Positions 26,877 through 35,715 are shown, numbered from the stretch's first letter. The stretch: 64,000 nucleotides of DNA from Chitinophagaceae bacterium (GCA_019638475.1 JAHBTR010000003.1:124001-188000); one strand, 5' to 3'. Translations and numbers: made by a program. The notes: a model not told the origin generated them from the letters alone.

Positions 26877-27674
26877 ATGACACACCCTTTCACCTATGTT
26901 GACCCCAATGCTAAACTTGCTTCTAATGTAAAGATTGACCCATTTACCGTTATTCATGGAGATGTAAAAATAGGAGAAGGAACATGGATAGGTAGTAATG
27001 TAACCATTATGGAAGGCACAAGAATTGGAAAAAATTGTCGTATTTTTCCAGGTGCTGTTATTGGTGCTATTCCTCAAGATTTAAAATTTAATGGCGAAAA
27101 AACATTTGTAGAAATTGGCGATAATACTACTATACGAGAATTTGTAACTATTAACAGAGGTACTAACGATAGAGGCAAAACCAAAGTAGGTAATAACTGT
27201 CTTATAATGGCATATAGCCATATAGCACATGATTGTTTTATTGGCAACTCTTGCATTATGAGCAATAGTGTACAAGTAGCAGGACATGTAGATATTGGCG
27301 ACTTTGCTATTATTGGTGGTGTTAGTGCTGTTCATCAGTTTGTACATATAGGACAACATACATTTATTGCAGGTGGTAGCTTGGTTAGTAAAGATGTGCC
27401 TCCTTATATTAAAGCAGTAAGAAACCCATTGAGCTATGGAGGCGTAAATAGTGTAGGTTTAAAAAGAAGAGGCTTTTCTTTAGAGCAGATAAATCATATT
27501 TTAGATATTTATAGAATTATATACAACAAAGGGTTTAACACCTCTCAAGCTATTGATTATATAGAAGAAGAAATTCAAGCCAGCGATGAAAGAGATGAAA
27601 TAATTATGTTTATAAGAGATAGTGGACGTGGTATTATAAAACGGTTTACAAAAGGAGTTTCAGAATATGATTAA
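26877..27674 (+). CDS. lpxA: Acyl-ACP--UDP-N-acetylglucosamine O-acyltransferase
   Basis: The protein has 265 residues. The left-handed beta-helix shows as repeated hexapeptides (IGEGTWIGSNVTIMEGTRIG, then VGNNCLIMAYSHIAHDCFIG). The catalytic histidine lies in SHIAHDC; GAIPQDLKF and the C-terminal helical part are as in LpxA. It adds the first acyl chain of lipid A as a cytoplasmic trimer. Gene order lpxC/fabZ-lpxA matches other Bacteroidota. The stop overlaps the end of kup on the other strand by 4 bases. Confidence 0.96.
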   Translation: MTHPFTYVDPNAKLASNVKIDPFTVIHGDVKIGEGTWIGSNVTIMEGTRIGKNCRIFPGAVIGAIPQDLKFNGEKTFVEIGDNTTIREFVTINRGTNDRGKTKVGNNCLIMAYSHIAHDCFIGNSCIMSNSVQVAGHVDIGDFAIIGGVSAVHQFVHIGQHTFIAGGSLVSKDVPPYIKAVRNPLSYGGVNSVGLKRRGFSLEQINHILDIYRIIYNKGFNTSQAIDYIEEEIQASDERDEIIMFIRDSGRGIIKRFTKGVSEYD

Positions 27675-29668
27675 TTATGTTTTTCATTAGCATCTTCGGG
27701 ATGAATTCTTGTTAAATTCAAATGACTAATAGGTGCTACAATTAAAGGAAATTTTTCTACTGTAACAAAACCAGGGTCTAAGCCAAAGCCACGTTCTTCA
27801 CTCAACGAAATTTCTTTAAGATAGAAATATAATTTCATAATAATACTTTCAAAAAAAGGCAAATCGTTTTCGTGGCTCAAATATTTTTCTAAAACGATAA
27901 ACTGAAAATCACCAGCTACATTATTTCTTCCTAAGGCTTTGTATCTGCTGGTAATATTTACTTCTTTATTAGCTGCTAAATCTTTTATTACTTGTTTCAA
28001 CATTAGGTTTATTCTTTGCTCTACTCTAAATCCTAATCTAAAAACAACACGAATAATATCGTTAGGAATAATATGCTCTACAGTATATTCGCAAGTATGG
28101 GGATTGTCTAAAACATCTACATGCACAAACCAATAAATATCGGCTCTTTTGGGTCTTTTGTTTAAAATAGAATAAATAATTTTATGCTCTATTTCTTTAT
28201 GGTGTACAGAGCTGGTCATATACACTAAGTGTGTAGAAAATTTAGGAATTGTTTTATCTCTACTTAATTCTTGTATTTGTGCTACATAATCATCTAACCT
28301 TACAAATTCTATATACCTATTTTTAATTTTTCTACTTCTAAACCATACATACATTACTATAAACATAACACCACCTAACATAAGTGTTAGATAACCACCA
28401 TGTAAAAATTTTTGTAATAAAGCAATTAAAAAAGTAGATTCTACTAATAAATAAAAGCCAAGAAAAATATAAATCCAAATAGGCACTACTCTTTTTAATA
28501 CCAAATAATTAGCATATAAAATAGTAGTTGCCATCATGGTTATAACAATAGCAAGACCATAAGCAGCTTCCATTTTAGAAGATTCTCTAAAATGAAGCAC
28601 TACACCTATACAGCCTATAAATAAAAGAATGTTTACGCTGGGAATAAAAAGTTGCCCTCTTTCATCTGATGGATAACGAATTTTAAATTTAGGCCAAAGA
28701 TTTAATCTAATAGCTTCACTAATTAGTGTAAAAGAACCAGATACCATTGCTTGACTTGCTATAATGGCTGCTGTTGTAGCTATTATCACTCCAATAATGA
28801 TAAACCAAGAAGGCATTAAATCATAAAAAGCATTGATGCCTAAAGATGCTTTTAATTCTGGTGTTATTTGTAAGCCTTTATAATTTGCTAACAATAATGC
28901 ACCTTGACCAATATAGTTTAATAGCAAACATATTTTTACATAGCTCCATGATACCCTAATATTTTTTCTACCACAATGTCCTAAATCGCTATACAAAGCT
29001 TCTACTCCTGTGGTGCATAAAAATACTGCTCCTAAGGTTAACAGCCCATGAGGATAATGTGTAAGAAAACGAATAGCATATAAAGGATTGAATGCTTTAA
29101 AAACAGTTAAATTATCTGCTAAATGAATGATGCCCAAAACTGCTAACATGGTAAACCATACAAGCATAATAGGACCAAATAATTTACCAATACTTGCAGT
29201 ACCAAATTGTTGCATTAAAAAAAATACAATTAAAATAAATATAACAACAGCAACAATAGAGTCTGTAGCCAAATCTCTCATTACTGGCAGTTCTCTTAAT
29301 CCTTCAATAGCAGATGTAACAGTAATAGGAGGTGTAATAATTCCATCTGCTAATAATGCTGCACCACCTATCATTGCTGGAATAACAAGCCATTTTTTTC
29401 TTCTTCTTACCAAAGCATATAATGCAAATACGCCACCTTCGCCATTATTATCTGCTCTTAAAACAAGTATTACATATTTTAAAGAAATTTGTAAAAAGAG
29501 TGTCCATATTATACAAGACAATGTGCCAATTATTAATTCATCGGTTATAACTCTGTTATTGATAATTGCATTAAAAACATAGAGAGGAGATGTACCTATA
29601 TCGCCATAAATTATGCCTAAGGCAACTATTAGCCCAACGGAAGAAACTTTGTTTAAATTTTTTGCCAC
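27671..29668 (-). CDS. kup: Kup-family potassium uptake transporter
   Basis: The protein has 665 residues. The N-terminal signature GLIVALGIIYGDIGTSPLYV is typical. About twelve membrane segments follow up to residue 440, with GVEALYSDLGHCGRKNIRVSW in between, then a long cytoplasmic C-terminal domain (about 455-665) as in KUP/HAK proteins. It imports potassium, probably with protons. It is a single gene with its own -7 element. Confidence 0.94.
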   Translation of the reverse strand: MAKNLNKVSSVGLIVALGIIYGDIGTSPLYVFNAIINNRVITDELIIGTLSCIIWTLFLQISLKYVILVLRADNNGEGGVFALYALVRRRKKWLVIPAMIGGAALLADGIITPPITVTSAIEGLRELPVMRDLATDSIVAVVIFILIVFFLMQQFGTASIGKLFGPIMLVWFTMLAVLGIIHLADNLTVFKAFNPLYAIRFLTHYPHGLLTLGAVFLCTTGVEALYSDLGHCGRKNIRVSWSYVKICLLLNYIGQGALLLANYKGLQITPELKASLGINAFYDLMPSWFIIIGVIIATTAAIIASQAMVSGSFTLISEAIRLNLWPKFKIRYPSDERGQLFIPSVNILLFIGCIGVVLHFRESSKMEAAYGLAIVITMMATTILYANYLVLKRVVPIWIYIFLGFYLLVESTFLIALLQKFLHGGYLTLMLGGVMFIVMYVWFRSRKIKNRYIEFVRLDDYVAQIQELSRDKTIPKFSTHLVYMTSSVHHKEIEHKIIYSILNKRPKRADIYWFVHVDVLDNPHTCEYTVEHIIPNDIIRVVFRLGFRVEQRINLMLKQVIKDLAANKEVNITSRYKALGRNNVAGDFQFIVLEKYLSHENDLPFFESIIMKLYFYLKEISLSEERGFGLDPGFVTVEKFPLIVAPISHLNLTRIHPEDANEKHN

Positions 29669-29692
29669 AAAAGCAGAATTAAATATCTAAAC

Positions 29693-29700
29693 AAAAGTAG
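29693..29700 (-). promoter_or_regulatory. -7 promoter element of kup
   Basis: On the minus strand TACTTTTG fits TAnnTTTG, 24 bases before the kup start. No clear -33 TTTG is seen. Confidence 0.45.
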
Positions 29701-29748
29701 GTGTTAATGAAATATAGGAGAATAATTTTTGTAACTATGTTTTTCTTG

Positions 29749-30456
29749 CTAATCTGTAAACTTATATCCTACTCCTCTTACACTATGAAAGTATTTGGAT
29801 TGTCGGCTATTTTCCTCAAAATATTTTCTGAACATTAAAATAAAATTATCTACTGTTCTGGTAGTAGGAAAAACGTTATAACCCCAAACAACCAATAAAA
29901 TTTTATCTCTTGGCACTACTTCATTTTTGTTTTCAATAAGTAGTTTTAATAGGCTGGTTTCTTTTTTACTTAGTTTTATATTTTTACCATCAAAAGTTAT
30001 GGCATCATGCGATTTAAAGTCTATATAATTATCGCCAAAAGTATATGTATTGCCAATGGTGCTTTCTTTTTCTGTAATTCTTTTATTTTTTTCTATCAAT
30101 TTTTCTACTCGTATTAAAAGCTCTTCTAAATTAAATGGTTTGGTTAAATAATCATCGGCACCTTTTTTTAAACCCAATACTCTATCTGTTCCAGTATTTT
30201 TGGCACTTAACATTAAAATAGGTATTTCATTATTTTTTGACCTTACTGTTTGTGCAATAGTTATACCATCTACTTCTGGAAGCATAATATCTAAAATCAT
30301 TAAATCAAAATGAGCTTGCTCTAATGCTTTCAGAGCTTCATTGCCAGCATAAGCACTTGTAACAGTATAATTTTCCATTTCAAGGTTTAGCTTTAATGTT
30401 TCGTGCAAGTTTTCTTCATCTTCTACCAATAAAATTTCTGCTTTACTTTCTTTCAT
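29749..30456 (-). CDS. OmpR/PhoB-type response regulator
   Basis: The protein has 235 residues. The receiver domain has E12/D13, phospho-acceptor D56 (MILDIMLPEVDG), S84 and K106 (LTKPF). The C-terminal winged helix (from about 140) has LSKKETSLLKLLIENKNEVV and TVDNFILMFRKYFEE. It is translated 3 bases after the histidine kinase gene, so it is the cognate partner. Target genes are unknown; the operon position after gldH suggests envelope or surface control, by inference only. Confidence 0.93.
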   Translation of the reverse strand: MKESKAEILLVEDEENLHETLKLNLEMENYTVTSAYAGNEALKALEQAHFDLMILDIMLPEVDGITIAQTVRSKNNEIPILMLSAKNTGTDRVLGLKKGADDYLTKPFNLEELLIRVEKLIEKNKRITEKESTIGNTYTFGDNYIDFKSHDAITFDGKNIKLSKKETSLLKLLIENKNEVVPRDKILLVVWGYNVFPTTRTVDNFILMFRKYFEENSRQSKYFHSVRGVGYKFTD

Positions 30457-30459
30457 TTT

Positions 30460-31434
30460 TTAGACTTTAAATGTCGCCACAAAAATACTTCCTTGGGGTG
30501 TATTGTTTGTCATAGAAATGTTACCATTGTGGCTTTCCATTATTTTGCTACATAAGTATAAACCCAATCCTGTACCTTTTGTAGTGCGTGTAATTTCATT
30601 TCCTGAACGATAGAATTTTTGAAACACTTTTTTTCTTTCTGTGTTTGAAATGCCAAAACCTTTATCTGCTACACTAAGTGTTATGTAATAGTTTTGCTGT
30701 ATTAATTTTATTTTAATAAAGGAATCTTTGGGCGAATATTTTAAAGCATTCTCAATAAGATTATTGACAAGTATTTGTAGCAATAATGGTTCTCCATTTA
30801 TGTGTATTTGTTGTTGTATATCTGCTTCTGTTTTTCTTTGAGGAAATCTTGTAGCAAAATCTTCTATACAATCTTCTATCAGTTCACTAAAATTAATTTC
30901 TTGTTTTGTGCTATCATAAACGCCTCCTTCTAATTGTGCAGTTAATAAAATATTGTTGCACAAACTATTTAATCTATTGGCTTCATGTAGGGTGTTGCTA
31001 ATAAGTTTGTGTTGTTTTTCTTCTGCTAATTTTCTTTTTTGTAAAGTTTCTAAATTTAATTTGGTAATGGCTATGGGTGTTTTAAGTTCGTGTGTTATTG
31101 CCATCATAAAATTTTGCTGTTGTGTAGAAAGTTTTATTTGTTTTTTTGTAGCACGATATACAAAAACAGCACCAACCATTATTACTGCAAAAAAGGTTAT
31201 GCCTTCTCCAATAAATTGTGTTTTTTTTCTGCTGAGGGTATCTTCTATTTTGTGCAATTTTTGCTGATAGGTAGAAGATGTTTTATCTAATAAAGCTATT
31301 TGCTCTACTGCTGTATTTTTTACATGCTTATTTAATTCTATAAACCAAAATAATAAAGCTGCAATAATGTATAAAAGCAAGAACCAATAAGCAAAAGTTA
31401 TAAAAACTAATTTTTTTCTTACACGGCTTATCAT
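30460..31434 (-). CDS. Membrane sensor histidine kinase
   Basis: The protein has 324 residues. Two membrane helices (about 9-32 and 74-94) frame a short periplasmic loop of about 40 residues. There is no evident HAMP domain; the second helix leads almost directly to the dimerisation helix with phospho-acceptor H115 (FMMAITHELKTP). ATPase boxes are NNLIENALKYSP, VADKGFGI and GTGLGLYL. The small sensor loop suggests sensing in or at the membrane. It is the middle gene of gldH-kinase-regulator, with gaps of 2 and 3 bases. Confidence 0.92.
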   Translation of the reverse strand: MISRVRKKLVFITFAYWFLLLYIIAALLFWFIELNKHVKNTAVEQIALLDKTSSTYQQKLHKIEDTLSRKKTQFIGEGITFFAVIMVGAVFVYRATKKQIKLSTQQQNFMMAITHELKTPIAITKLNLETLQKRKLAEEKQHKLISNTLHEANRLNSLCNNILLTAQLEGGVYDSTKQEINFSELIEDCIEDFATRFPQRKTEADIQQQIHINGEPLLLQILVNNLIENALKYSPKDSFIKIKLIQQNYYITLSVADKGFGISNTERKKVFQKFYRSGNEITRTTKGTGLGLYLCSKIMESHNGNISMTNNTPQGSIFVATFKV

Positions 31435-31436
31435 GT

Positions 31437-31904
31437 TTATTTTTTTTCAATTCTTATACCTGCATTTAAAATATATTGTAGTGGGTCTTCTCTCATTGCC
31501 TGATGAAGGGTAAAGGTATAAGTTCCTTTTAATAGTTTTGTTGGTGCATTATTAAAAGGTATTCTATGTTCAATAATATCACTCATTGCCGTACCTAACC
31601 ATTTTTCATTATTGGCTAATGTAAATTCTCTTTTTACAGTAATGGTGGTATCTGGAGATTGCATAGTTATATCTATCCAAATGTTTTTATACCTGTAAGC
31701 ATCTTCATGTCTTAATACAAAAAATATATTGTATAAAGCAGTAGTATCTTTTACTTCAAAAGTAGCTATAGGCATATTAGTACTGCCCCATTCATGCTTA
31801 TTAAAGAATGTTGTTTTTTCAAAAACATCTAATGTATTGCAAGCGGTAAAAGCAATCATTATTAATAAAAAGATGCTTAATAATTTTATACCCTTAGTTT
31901 TCAT
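31437..31904 (-). CDS. gldH: Gliding motility lipoprotein GldH
   Basis: The protein has 155 residues from the ATG at 31904, chosen over an ATG at 31922 because it begins the lipoprotein signal peptide MKTKGIKLLSIFLLIMIAFTAC with lipobox FTAC. The mature part, NTLDVFEKTTFFNKHEWG and later LRHEDAYRYKNIWIDI, fits GldH. GldH is needed for gliding in Flavobacterium and is linked to the machinery that carries type IX cargo. In the window the repeat protein at 1-1131 is a likely cargo. It is in an operon between yicC and the kinase gene. Confidence 0.85.
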   Translation of the reverse strand: MKTKGIKLLSIFLLIMIAFTACNTLDVFEKTTFFNKHEWGSTNMPIATFEVKDTTALYNIFFVLRHEDAYRYKNIWIDITMQSPDTTITVKREFTLANNEKWLGTAMSDIIEHRIPFNNAPTKLLKGTYTFTLHQAMREDPLQYILNAGIRIEKK

Positions 31905-31934
31905 GAATAGCTTATTTAGCACTGCTTTGTTATT

Positions 31935-32810
31935 TTATAATGCGTTTAATATTTGTTCTTTCATTTTCTCTAATTCATCTTTCATTTGTACTACATTTTG
32001 TTGAATTTCTGTATTGTAGGCTTTGCTACCTGTGGTATTTATTTCTCTGCCAAATTCTTGTAGAATGAAAGATAGTTTTTTGCCTTTGCTTTTTCCGTCT
32101 TCGTTCAATATTGTTTTAAAGTATTGACAATGATTGGTAAGCCTTACTTGCTCTTCACTAATATCTATTTTTTCTATATAGTAAATTAGTTCTTGTTCCA
32201 ATCTGTTAGGGTCATAGTTTTCTGTTCCTACATGCTCCGATAAAACTTTTTGTAGTCCTTCTTTTATTTTTACTCTTCGTAATGGTTCTAATTTTTTAAT
32301 TTCTTCTTTGAGTTTTTCTATATTATTAAGGCGTTGTAGCAAATCTGTTTCTATACTTTTTCCTTCTTCTTTTCTATGTTCATTTAGTTGTGCTACTACT
32401 GTTTCTAATAAGGTAGCAAATTCGTTCCACTCTTTTTCTTCCATCATTTCTGTAGAGTTTACAACAATATCTGGAAGTCTTAAAATAGCTGAAATTAATT
32501 GATTTGTATCTGCCTTTAATTCTTTTGCTACTTCTGTAATGCTTGTATAATATGCTTTTAATAAATCTGTATTAATAGTAACGGGTTTATTAGAGCCATT
32601 TTGTTTTATACTAATAACACATTCTATTGTTCCTCTTAGCAAGTGTTCACTCAAATAGTTTCTTATATTAAACTCAAATGGTTTTAGTAATGATGGTAGC
32701 ATTAATCTTAGTTCAAATTGCTTACCATTTAAAGATTTTAGTTCTATTAAAAATGTTTTATCTCCAATTGTTTTTTCTGCCCTGCCATAGCCTGTCATTG
32801 AATAAAGCAT
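31935..32810 (-). CDS. yicC: YicC/YloC-family endoribonuclease
   Basis: The protein has 291 residues. It starts MLYSMTGYGRAEK, the standard opening of this family. The C-terminal DUF1732 segment reads DPNRLEQELIYYIEKIDISE, then GREINTTGSKAYN. Members cut RNA and affect RNA turnover and stress survival. It is the first gene of the apparent operon yicC-gldH-kinase-regulator; the gap to gldH is 30 bases. Length is normal. Confidence 0.92.
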   Translation of the reverse strand: MLYSMTGYGRAEKTIGDKTFLIELKSLNGKQFELRLMLPSLLKPFEFNIRNYLSEHLLRGTIECVISIKQNGSNKPVTINTDLLKAYYTSITEVAKELKADTNQLISAILRLPDIVVNSTEMMEEKEWNEFATLLETVVAQLNEHRKEEGKSIETDLLQRLNNIEKLKEEIKKLEPLRRVKIKEGLQKVLSEHVGTENYDPNRLEQELIYYIEKIDISEEQVRLTNHCQYFKTILNEDGKSKGKKLSFILQEFGREINTTGSKAYNTEIQQNVVQMKDELEKMKEQILNAL

Positions 32811-32851
32811 ACTACTTATTTTTTATTAAAGTACTTTGTTGATTATGGGTA

Positions 32852-33583
32852 TTAAAATTTTGTTTCTAAAATATAAGGTAACATAGCTCTCCATGTGGGC
32901 CAATCATGATGAATATCTGCACCCCAAATATCTAAATCATGCCATATTCCTTTATCCCAAAGTACTTGACTAAATTTTTTATTGGCTTCTGGGTCTTCAT
33001 AATTTCCACTTCCTGTAGCAATGTGTATATGATGGCTTGATTTTATTTTATCTAAATACCAGCTATCATTTAAGTTAGGTATATAATGGAATGGACTGTT
33101 GAAATATACTTGTTCGTCCCAAAAACCTTTGGTATAATCTGTTAAATCATATACACCACTCATGCTAATACATCCATTAATAATATCTGGACGTTTTAAA
33201 AATAAATTCATACTATGTAATGCTCCAAAACTTGCACCACTTGTATAAATAAAGGTATCGCTACTTGTAGCATTTCTTATATAAGGTATTACTTCATTAA
33301 AAACATATTCATTAAATTGATTTTGACGAATAGCTTTATGTTCTGGCAACATTTCATTGTTTAACCAACTTTCATTATTAATACTGTTTATGCTAAATAC
33401 CCTCAATTTACCAGAGTTTATTAATGGCTCTAAAGCGTCTAACATTAAAAAACGTTCATACTCTAAATAATCTGCTGCTGCAGTAGGTACTAATAAAACC
33501 ACAAAGCCTGCATGACCATAATGTACAATAGGCATTTCTTTATTAAGAGAAGGACTGTACCAAGAATCAGTAACTTTATTCAT
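32852..33583 (-). CDS. Alpha/beta hydrolase, esterase D-like (putative esterase family)
   Basis: The protein has 243 residues without a signal peptide. The nucleophile serine is in TSGASFGALHSM. The end DIHHDWPTWRAMLPYIL carries the likely catalytic histidine, and GSGNYEDPE may hold the acid. This pattern is common for the Bacteroidota esterase family annotated near Enterochelin esterase. The substrate is unknown. It is a single gene; upstream is a 417-base gap filled with repeats. Confidence 0.82.
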   Translation of the reverse strand: MNKVTDSWYSPSLNKEMPIVHYGHAGFVVLLVPTAAADYLEYERFLMLDALEPLINSGKLRVFSINSINNESWLNNEMLPEHKAIRQNQFNEYVFNEVIPYIRNATSSDTFIYTSGASFGALHSMNLFLKRPDIINGCISMSGVYDLTDYTKGFWDEQVYFNSPFHYIPNLNDSWYLDKIKSSHHIHIATGSGNYEDPEANKKFSQVLWDKGIWHDLDIWGADIHHDWPTWRAMLPYILETKF

Positions 33584-33726
33584 ATATATTTTTTTATTGG
33601 TTGATAATATTATTATATCATTAACGGCTTACAATATTATGAATAATAATTTACTTTAGTATATAGTTTATTTTATGAATTTGTTTGGCAGATTCAAGTT
33701 GTAAGCGTAACAGTTAATTAATTAGG

Positions 33727-33817
33727 TTGTCAGCCTGAGTTTATCGAAGGCGGGTGCTGAAAAATTTATTAATAATAAGTCAAGGTTGACACATTTCGAC
33801 AAGCTCAATGTGACAAA
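33727..33817. repeat. Dispersed palindromic repeat, family A
   Basis: gttgtcagcctgagtttatc to tttcgacaagctcaatgtga plus caaaa. Its ends are imperfect inverses. It stands directly before a family B copy. Confidence 0.7.
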
Positions 33818-33830
33818 AAAACTTTCTTTT

Positions 33831-33922
33831 TTCCCAGCAATGTTTCCTCCAAAGCCTTTTTTACACATCTTCCCTTAGCTAACCCATAAAAGCCAAAGAG
33901 GAGAAGATGCTGGGAAGGAAAG
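33831..33922. repeat. Dispersed palindromic repeat, family B
   Basis: ttcccagcaatgtttcctcc and aaagcc on the left, aagccaaagaggagaagatg and ctgggaaggaaa on the right. Left and right ends pair imperfectly. It shares most of its sequence with 24929-25041. Together with the family A copy it fills the gap before the DUF922 gene. Confidence 0.65.
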
Positions 33923-34000
33923 TATTTTTTGACAGATGACACATCTTATGACATAAATTGCAACGTTAGTTGCAACTTAAAAATGAAATAACCCTATAAA

Positions 34001-34537
34001 ATGAAAATTGTACCCCTAATTACTTTGCTTCTATTAAGCAACCCAAATGTTTTCAGCCAAAAGATAATAGTAAATGGAGAAGAATCAACAGGCAAGATAT
34101 CTTGGTCTGATTTTACTGGCAAAGTTGATAAAAACTCTTCGTATTTTGCTTTTACTTCTTATAAATTTAAGACTAAAGTAGGAACCATAAAATTTATAGG
34201 CGACTCTGTTGTAATCAGCAGTTTTGATGTCATACTCGAACTCGATAATAAAAATAGCTGGGCAAAAAAAGATAAAATAACTGATGAATTATTAGTCCAT
34301 GAACAAGGACATTTCAATATAGGCATTTTATGTGTTAAAGAAATAATGGCAAATTACAAAAAAGCGAAGTTTACGAAAAGTAATTACAGTACCCTACTTC
34401 AAAGCATAGTTTCTGACGCATCAAAAAAATACAAAGAAATGGGCTTAAAATATGATAGAGAAACAAATCATTCTAAGAATAAAGAAGAACAGGAAAAGTG
34501 GAATACATATTTTAAAGAGAATTTAAGTAATAATTGA
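34001..34537 (+). CDS. DUF922-like secreted protein with a HExxH-type motif
   Basis: The protein has 178 residues with a signal peptide MKIVPLITLLLLSNPNVFSQ. The core contains ISWSDFTGKVDKNSSYFA and then LLVHEQGHFNIG, in which HEQGH suits a zinc-binding protease-like site and is the hallmark of DUF922. Activity is not proven for the family. The last 30 residues are highly charged. It is a single gene behind a pair of repeats. Confidence 0.75.
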   Translation: MKIVPLITLLLLSNPNVFSQKIIVNGEESTGKISWSDFTGKVDKNSSYFAFTSYKFKTKVGTIKFIGDSVVISSFDVILELDNKNSWAKKDKITDELLVHEQGHFNIGILCVKEIMANYKKAKFTKSNYSTLLQSIVSDASKKYKEMGLKYDRETNHSKNKEEQEKWNTYFKENLSNN

Positions 34538-34560
34538 ATAAAAAAATGAGAAACTCATTA

Positions 34561-34590
34561 ATGTCCCTACCTTAGTACAAGGCTTTTCAG
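34561..34590 (-). repeat. Inverted part-copy of repeat family B
   Basis: Read on the minus strand, CTGAAAAGCCTTGTACTAAG followed by GTAGGGACAT matches the left part of the copy at 24929 (AAAAGCCTTGTGCTAAGGTA, GGAACAT) with few changes. Confidence 0.55.
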
Positions 34591-34649
34591 TAAATATTTC
34601 TGTGAAATAAATATTAATAACTACGTTTCAAATTATTTTGTAATAATTT

Positions 34650-35168
34650 ATGATGAGTCAATACACGCAAATTGGAAAAATTGTAGCCACTTTTGGCACT
34701 AAAGGAGAAGTAATTGTACAACACTCTTTAGGCAAAAAATCTACACTAAAAAATGTAGAAGCTATTTTTATAGAAATAACCAAAGGCAATTATATTCCTT
34801 ATTTTATTAGCTCTGTTAAAGCAAAAAATATAACTGAATCTTGGATTAAATTAGAAGGAGTTGACAATAAAGAAATGGCTCATAAACTAATCAGCAAAAA
34901 AGTTTGGCTAACAGAAGAAGACTTTAGAAAACAAGTAGCAAAACAAGCTGCCATTAAATTATTAGATTATACCATTATTGACAATAAAACAGTTATAGGC
35001 TCTGTACAAAAAGTAATAGAACAACCACACCAAATTTTATTAAGCACATTATATAACAACAACGAAGCACTTATACCACTTAATGAAGCTACCTTATTAA
35101 AAATAAACCATACTAAAAAAGAAATTCATGTTCAGTTACCCGATGGTTTATTAGAAATTTATAGTTAG
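34650..35168 (+). CDS. rimM: Ribosome maturation factor RimM
   Basis: The protein has 172 residues. The N-terminal RimM domain starts YTQIGKIVATFGTKGEVIVQ, then KLEGVDNKEMAHKLISKKVW. The C-terminal PRC-barrel shows LLDYTIIDN, then ALIPLNEATLLKI. It assists 30S head assembly by binding S19. The usual neighbours rpsP and trmD are absent here, so the gene stands alone. Two ATG codons in a row open the frame; either could serve. Confidence 0.9.
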   Translation: MMSQYTQIGKIVATFGTKGEVIVQHSLGKKSTLKNVEAIFIEITKGNYIPYFISSVKAKNITESWIKLEGVDNKEMAHKLISKKVWLTEEDFRKQVAKQAAIKLLDYTIIDNKTVIGSVQKVIEQPHQILLSTLYNNNEALIPLNEATLLKINHTKKEIHVQLPDGLLEIYS

Positions 35169-35260
35169 CCACTTATTAACCCAAACAACTACTTAATGTT
35201 AAAAAAAACAATATCAATCCTAAACACAAATACGATAACTATATTTTTATTACATATCCT

Positions 35261-35294
35261 CTGCTTTGGTTTGTGAAGACATGAACCAAAGCAG
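35261..35294. other. Perfect 11-bp hairpin between rimM and the small relic genes
   Basis: CTGCTTTGGTT and AACCAAAGCAG pair perfectly around a 12-base loop. No long T run follows on either strand, so it is not a standard terminator. The rest of 35169-35355 holds nothing recognisable. Confidence 0.6.
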
Positions 35295-35355
35295 AATAAA
35301 TACTATATACAAAATTTCTTTTGATATTTTATAGAGGTTTTTTTACATTTGAAAA

Positions 35356-35541
35356 GTGAAAAGAAAAATATTTAAAACATTTGAAGAGCAGGAAGCATAC
35401 GCTTTACAACAGCAAAGTGAAACAACACCGTTGGAACGATTGAAAAATCTTTTTTATATGCAGCAACTATCATTGAAATTTCATCCCCAAAAAGACACAC
35501 CCAAAAAAATAGTCATACATCGTGGATATTTTAAATCCTGA
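35356..35541 (+). CDS. Small protein, likely partner of a nucleotidyltransferase-type toxin/antitoxin pair (relic)
   Basis: The frame of 61 residues opens with GTG at 35356. It begins MKRKIFKTFEEQEAYALQQQ and then TTPLERLKNLFYMQQLSLKF. It resembles the small proteins (FEEQE, TPLERL) that precede DUF6036-like nucleotidyltransferase genes in Bacteroidota. The following gene is reduced to a remnant and overlaps its end. Whether it is still expressed is unknown. The family link is from memory of sequence patterns, not from a search. Confidence 0.5.
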   Translation: MKRKIFKTFEEQEAYALQQQSETTPLERLKNLFYMQQLSLKFHPQKDTPKKIVIHRGYFKS

Positions 35542-35629
35542 ATTTCTTTTATTTCTCTCCTGTGCTGCAAGAAACAAAGACTTATTAGATATTTCAGAGC
35601 TTGAAAAATTGAGAACCAAAAAAAAATAA
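35522..35629 (+). pseudogene. Remnant of a nucleotidyltransferase-like gene with a large internal deletion
   Basis: From GTG at 35522 the frame reads VDILNPEFLLFLS, like the start of DUF6036-type nucleotidyltransferases, and then directly NKDLLDISELEKL, like their C-terminal end. The catalytic centre (GG, DxD region) is missing. Only 35 codons are left. It overlaps the previous frame by 20 bases. Confidence 0.45.
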
Positions 35630-35715
35630 CCGAAAAACGGAAAAACAATTTCCCGTAACAAAGCATACACTGCAAACTCCCAACCAAAATCATACCTTTA
35701 CACAAAATTAGGTAT

